Below the pieces are notes generated by a model, which was given only the letters and a program-made list of their open reading frames with translations, had not been told where the DNA came from and did no database searches. The translations under genes and the position numbers were made by a program. Of a stretch of DNA of 16,374 nucleotides, positions 12,558 through 16,374 are shown piece by piece (position 1 is the stretch's first letter; every line of letters starts with the position of its first letter). This DNA is from an uncultured Collinsella sp. (GTDB taxonomy: Bacteria > Actinomycetota > Coriobacteriia > Coriobacteriales > Coriobacteriaceae): positions 1 to 16,374 of the forward strand of contig CABUTH010000027.1 in the NCBI GenBank assembly GCA_902494465.1, read 5' to 3'.

Positions 12558-15152
12558 TTGAAGCTCATCATCGCCGAGAAAAACGACGCCGCGCGTCAGA
12601 TCGCCGAGCGTCTGTCCACGGGCAAACCCAAAAAGGACAAGGTGTACAACACTGCCATCTACCGTTTTGAGTGGAAGGGCGAGGAGTGCGTGACCATCGG
12701 CCTTGCCGGTCACATCCTGGCGCCCGATTTTTGCGACAGCGTGCTGTTCGATAAAAAGCTGGGCTGGTATTCGGTCACGGAGGACGGCGAGATGCTGCCG
12801 GCCGACATGCCCGATGGCCTGGCGCGTCCGCCTTACGAAACCAAGCGTAAGCCGTTTCTTGCTGATGGCATCTCCATCAAGGGCTGGAAGCTCGAGAGTC
12901 TGCCTTACCTCACCTGGGCGCCCGTCATTAAGCTGCCGGCCGAGAAAGAGCTCATTCGCTCGCTCAAGAACCTTGCCAAGAAGTCCGACAGTGTCATCAT
13001 CGCTACGGACTTCGATCGCGAGGGCGAGCTGATCGGTTCGGACGCCCTCAACAAGGTACGCGAGGTTGCGCCCGACTTGCCGGTTGCCCGCGCCCAGTAC
13101 TCTTCGTTTACCAAGGCCGAGATCACGCAGGCCTTCGATAACCTCGTCTCGCTCGACCAGAACCTAGCCGACGCCGGCGAGAGCCGTCAGCACATCGACC
13201 TCATTTGGGGTGCGGTGCTCACGCGCTACCTGACGCTCGCCAAGTTTGGCGGCTTTGGCAACGTGCGCTCTGCCGGCCGCGTGCAGACGCCGACGCTTGC
13301 CCTAGTGGTCGAGCGCGAGCGCGAGCGCATGGCGTTTGTGCCCGAGGACTATTGGCAGATTCGCGGCATGGGTGCCGCTCAGGGTGCTGCCGAGGACGAC
13401 CGCTTTAAGATCGCGCACAAGACGGCGCGTTTTACCGACAAAGATGCTGCTGAGACGGCGTACGGCCATGTTGACGGCGCTACGACGGCAACCGTCGCCG
13501 CGGTGACCAAGCGCTCCCGCAAGCAGCAGCCGCCCACGCCGTTTGCGACCACCTCGCTGCAGGCCGCCGCCGCTGCCGAGGGCATCTCGCCTGCGCGTAC
13601 CATGCGCATCGCCGAGTCCCTCTACATGGCGGGCCTCATCAGCTACCCGCGTGTCGACAACACCGTGTATCCCGCGACGCTCGATTTGGGCGCCGTGGTG
13701 CGCGACCTGGCAAAGATCAACCCGGCGCTGGCGCCCGTGTGCAAAAAGGTACTCGCTGGTCCCATGAAGCCCACGCGCGGTAAAGTCGAGACCACCGACC
13801 ACCCGCCCATCTATCCCACGGGCGAGGGCGATCCGTCCACGCTCGACGGCGGCCAGCGCAAGCTCTACGACCTCATTGCCCGTCGCTTCCTGGCGACGCT
13901 CATGGGTCCTGCGACCATCGAGAACACCAAGCTCGAACTCGACGTCAATGGCGAGCCGTTCGTGGCTTCGGGCGATGTGCTCGTGACTCCGGGCTTCCGC
14001 GAGGCGTACCCGTATGGACTCAAACGCGACGAGCAGATGCCGCCGCTTGAGCAGGGCGATACGGTCGATGTGTTCGACATTAAACTCGAGGCAAAGCAGA
14101 CCGAGCCGCCCGCGCGCTACAGCCAGGGTAAACTCGTGCAGGAGATGGAGAAGCGCGGCCTGGGCACCAAGTCCACGCGCGCGAGCATCATCGAGCGCCT
14201 GTACGCCGTGCGCTACCTCAAAAACGATCCCGTGGAGCCGAGTCAGCTGGGCATCGCCATCATCGATGCACTGACGCAGTTTGCCCCGCGCATCACGAGC
14301 CCCGATATGACCAGCGAGCTCGATGGCGACATGACCCGCGTCGAGCGCGGCGAGGATACCGAAGAGCATGTCGTGACGCACTCGCGCGCGCTGCTGGCTG
14401 GCGTGCTCGACGAGCTGCTCAAGCATACGCAGGAGCTGGGCGACGCCATCAGCGACGCCGTCACGGCCGATGCGCGCGTGGGCGCTTGCCCCAAGTGCGG
14501 CAAGGACCTGGTTATGAAGACGAGTGCCAAGACCCGTGGCAGCTTTATCGGCTGCATGGGCTGGCCCGACTGCGACGTGACCTATCCGGTGCCGAGCGGC
14601 GTCAAGGTAAGCCCGCTCGAGGGCGAGGCAGCCGTGTGCCCCGAGTGCGGCGCGCCGCGCATTAAGTGCCAGCCGTTCCGCCAGAAGGCCTTCGAGATTT
14701 GCGTGAACCCTACGTGCCCCACCAACTACGAGCCTGACCTTAAGGTGGGCGAGTGCAAGGTGTGCGCCGAGGCCGGACGCCATGGCGACCTGATCGCGCA
14801 CAAGAGTGAGAAGAGCGGCAAGCGCTTTATCCGCTGCACCAACTACGATGACTGCGGTGTGAGCTATCCTCTGCCGGCGCGCGGTAAGCTCGAGGCGACG
14901 GGCGAGACCTGTCCCGAGTGCGGCGCCCCCATCGTGGTGGTCAACACGGCGCGCGGTCCGTGGCGCATCTGCGTGAACATGGACTGCCCGACCAAGGAGA
15001 AGAAGCCCGCCCGCGGCCGCAAGACTGCGACCAAGGCGAGCACGGCCAAGAAGACAACGGCGGCCAAGAAGACGACGGCTAAGAAAGCCACTGCCGCCAA
15101 GAAGACGACCGCGAAGAAGTCGACTGCCAAGAATGCAGCCGCCGACAAGTAA
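12558..15152 (+). CDS. topA: DNA topoisomerase, type IA, with four zinc fingers and lysine-rich tail
   Basis: Relaxes negative supercoils by passing DNA through a single-strand break. 864 residues. The Toprim domain has E7 in IIAEKND and the acidic triad D151-F-D153-R-E155. The catalytic tyrosine is Y363 in ISYPRVDNTVYP; family members usually have YPRTD, so Val replaces Thr. The N-terminal half resembles archaeal-type TopA more than E. coli TopA (inference). From 644 to 810 there are four Cys4 zinc fingers, arranged as two copies of a two-finger module. From ~812 the tail is made of Lys/Ala/Thr repeats (KKTTAKK), like the basic tails of actinobacterial TopA. The start is TTG at 12558, with aggag 6 bases upstream and no better ATG. 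It follows hypB by 54 bases. Confidence 0.93.
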   Translation: MKLIIAEKNDAARQIAERLSTGKPKKDKVYNTAIYRFEWKGEECVTIGLAGHILAPDFCDSVLFDKKLGWYSVTEDGEMLPADMPDGLARPPYETKRKPFLADGISIKGWKLESLPYLTWAPVIKLPAEKELIRSLKNLAKKSDSVIIATDFDREGELIGSDALNKVREVAPDLPVARAQYSSFTKAEITQAFDNLVSLDQNLADAGESRQHIDLIWGAVLTRYLTLAKFGGFGNVRSAGRVQTPTLALVVERERERMAFVPEDYWQIRGMGAAQGAAEDDRFKIAHKTARFTDKDAAETAYGHVDGATTATVAAVTKRSRKQQPPTPFATTSLQAAAAAEGISPARTMRIAESLYMAGLISYPRVDNTVYPATLDLGAVVRDLAKINPALAPVCKKVLAGPMKPTRGKVETTDHPPIYPTGEGDPSTLDGGQRKLYDLIARRFLATLMGPATIENTKLELDVNGEPFVASGDVLVTPGFREAYPYGLKRDEQMPPLEQGDTVDVFDIKLEAKQTEPPARYSQGKLVQEMEKRGLGTKSTRASIIERLYAVRYLKNDPVEPSQLGIAIIDALTQFAPRITSPDMTSELDGDMTRVERGEDTEEHVVTHSRALLAGVLDELLKHTQELGDAISDAVTADARVGACPKCGKDLVMKTSAKTRGSFIGCMGWPDCDVTYPVPSGVKVSPLEGEAAVCPECGAPRIKCQPFRQKAFEICVNPTCPTNYEPDLKVGECKVCAEAGRHGDLIAHKSEKSGKRFIRCTNYDDCGVSYPLPARGKLEATGETCPECGAPIVVVNTARGPWRICVNMDCPTKEKKPARGRKTATKASTAKKTTAAKKTTAKKATAAKKTTAKKSTAKNAAADK

Positions 15153-15186
15153 CGGCGCAGTCGAAACATTGCCCAAAACAAAAACG

Positions 15187-15218
15187 AGCGAGGGTTCCAT
15201 GATCCTCGCTGGTTTTTT
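15187..15218. terminator. Bidirectional intrinsic terminator after topA
   Basis: Stem agcgagg (15187-15193) with cctcgct (15204-15210), followed by ggTTTTTT on the plus strand. On the minus strand the stem is followed by a run of T from the aaaacaaaaacg before it. It separates convergent topA and the zinc-ribbon gene. Confidence 0.85.
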
Positions 15219-15246
15219 GCGTAGTCATTGGGGGCGGTCTTTAATG

Positions 15247-15279
15247 ACTAGTCGTTTAAGAACGTCGCATGCGACTAGT
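15247..15279. repeat. Inverted repeat at the end of the zinc-ribbon gene
   Basis: actagtcg (15247-15254) and cgactagt (15272-15279) are perfect inverted copies 17 bases apart. The right arm covers the stop codon of the minus-strand gene. There is no T-run on either side, so a terminator role is doubtful. Confidence 0.4.
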
Positions 15280-16258
15280 TCACCTCGACAGGCTTGGCGC
15301 CGGGATAGCGCTCCTCAAAGTCTAGGCGGTACTTATTGTCATTGGTGCCCGCCACGTTGTCGCGCGACAGCGGCGCCACGATCTCATTCTTGTGGTCCGC
15401 AGGCTTGGCGTATTTCAGGCTGATCTCCCAGGCATCACAGATTGCGTCAATGCGGTGATCCAGGTCGTCGTACAAGGCAACGATGTCTTTCCAGGAGCTG
15501 TAGTTCTTGGAGCTCGTCGGGACGTCTAGGTCCTCGACGATGTCGTAATACTGCTCGATGGTGTCCTCCGTGCGCTCGGCGACGTCGGCGAGATTTTGAC
15601 GGGTGGTTCGATCCTCTTCCAGATAGCTGCCGTTAAAGTTCTGTGCGCAGCCACGGACGTAGTTGTCGAGGTCTTCGAGCAAGTCGTAGTATTCGCTCAG
15701 TCGGCGGTAGAGGTTCTGCTCGGAGAGCGTTGCTTCGCCGCCATCCTCGTCGTCATCGTCATCATCGTCGTACAGGCTGTTGGGATCGCCGAGAGGCTTT
15801 AGGTCATCGTCATCGACGTCATGGTGCAGCTTAGCTACCTCGGCAGTCGTCTGCGTGGCGGCGTTGTCGAAAGGCTTGATCACAAAGAAAACGACCAGGG
15901 CGATGATGATCGCCACCAGCACAACGATAACGGCGATAAGCGGCCCGGTGCCGCTCTTTTTGGGAGCGGGGGTCTGTGGCGAAGCGGGCGCGTATGCGGG
16001 AGCCGGCTGCTGTTGGGGCGAGCCGCTCGCGACGGGTATGCGCTGCGTGGTCTCGACGGCCGCGGGGCCTGCGGCGGGGTCGGGGCGATAGGCGAGGGGG
16101 TCGTCCGCCTTGGCTTGCGGCGTATCAAGGGAGCCGGTCTGCTCAAAAGCGGGCTGGCTATCGCTCGCGGTTGTTTGCTCAACGGGTGCACCGCACGAGG
16201 TGCAGAACTTGGCATTATCTGCAAGAAGCTTGCCGCACGAGGCGCAATACCGAGACAT
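15275..16258 (-). CDS. Zinc-ribbon single-pass membrane protein with poly-Asp segment, unknown function
   Basis: 327 residues. It starts with a zinc ribbon, C5-x2-C8 and C19-x2-C22 (MSRYCASCGK, FCTSCG). A Pro/Ala/Gln-rich linker covers 30-103 and one strong membrane helix ~106-128. After it comes an acidic spacer with seven consecutive Asp (164-170) and a mostly helical, acidic, Tyr-rich domain (~177-290) with Cys204 and Cys274 that could pair. By the positive-inside rule (KKSG before the helix) the zinc ribbon is cytoplasmic and the helical domain outside. The start at 16258 has aaaggag 5 bases upstream; a GTG six codons earlier is possible. Such zinc-ribbon proteins are common in gut Firmicutes and Actinobacteria, mostly without known function. 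It is not part of an operon seen here. Confidence 0.85.
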   Translation of the reverse strand: MSRYCASCGKLLADNAKFCTSCGAPVEQTTASDSQPAFEQTGSLDTPQAKADDPLAYRPDPAAGPAAVETTQRIPVASGSPQQQPAPAYAPASPQTPAPKKSGTGPLIAVIVVLVAIIIALVVFFVIKPFDNAATQTTAEVAKLHHDVDDDDLKPLGDPNSLYDDDDDDDEDGGEATLSEQNLYRRLSEYYDLLEDLDNYVRGCAQNFNGSYLEEDRTTRQNLADVAERTEDTIEQYYDIVEDLDVPTSSKNYSSWKDIVALYDDLDHRIDAICDAWEISLKYAKPADHKNEIVAPLSRDNVAGTNDNKYRLDFEERYPGAKPVEVN

Positions 16259-16295
16259 TGCCACTCCTTTCGCCACATTTCAATGCAATACGACG

Positions 16296-16301
16296 ATTAT
16301 A
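16296..16301 (-). promoter_or_regulatory. -10 box of the zinc-ribbon gene
   Basis: A perfect TATAAT on the minus strand, 37 bases before the start codon. No good -35 is visible at the usual distance. The bases from 16302 to the window end show no gene. Confidence 0.5.
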
Positions 16302-16374
16302 CCCAGCGTCCAAAATTCCCCATCATAAGTTGCGGTGAAATAGGGACTGTTTGGCGGTCTCAGAGCTTCAATCA

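Noticed and set aside
13302..15200. 632-codon open frame on the minus strand across topA
   Set aside because: Antisense shadow of a well-supported topoisomerase gene, composed mostly of Leu/Ala/Arg/His, with no recognisable domain.

Overview
The window looks like a piece of a chromosome from a high-GC, non-sporing gut actinobacterium of the class Coriobacteriia, most likely Collinsella or a close relative. This rests on recognition of codon use (heavy GCC/GGC/CTG/GAG), protein styles (Ala/Glu-rich tails) and the gene repertoire; no database search was possible. It is mostly core metabolism and housekeeping, with short intergenic regions that carry several unexplained palindromes.

Layout. 1-1396: the 3' part of a PcrA/UvrD-type helicase (+). 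1397-1677: a large ERIC-like palindrome and a terminator between convergent genes. 1678-3405: a minus-strand pair, a HutC-type GntR regulator followed by the class I mannose-6-phosphate isomerase ManA. It is divergent from a ROK sugar kinase (3746-4699), with a 340-base control region between them that holds three copies of a 9-base motif. 4700-4865: a repeat built from tggtgcaa units. 4866-5789: manganese-dependent pyrophosphatase with its own terminator. 5849-6056: a structured leader ending in a second terminator-like hairpin just before the Na+/H+ antiporter gene nhaA (6057-7415). 7416-7788: terminators and AT-richer spacer. 7789-8043: a small unknown gene (-). 8193-9497: a type Ic aspartate aminotransferase. 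9549-9863: a lone STAS anti-sigma-antagonist-like protein. 10017-15152: a tightly packed plus-strand run of tatA/B-like, tatC, hypA, hypB and a type IA topoisomerase with a TTG start. 15275-16258: a minus-strand zinc-ribbon membrane protein with a poly-aspartate linker, convergent with the topoisomerase.

How the genes may work together. The GntR/ManA/ROK cluster fits control of hexose-phosphate entry (mannose-6-P to fructose-6-P, and phosphorylation of free sugar). Tat exports folded cofactor-bearing proteins, and HypA/HypB deliver nickel to [NiFe] hydrogenase. Their adjacency suggests joint expression of nickel-enzyme maturation and export, although no hydrogenase structural gene is present here. 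NhaA and the pyrophosphatase are ion and energy housekeeping functions. I see no CRISPR array, tRNA, rRNA, insertion sequence or prophage gene. The least explained items are the 129-base palindrome after pcrA, the nhaA leader, the triple 9-mer upstream of the ROK kinase, and the C-terminal membrane/zinc-ribbon protein.
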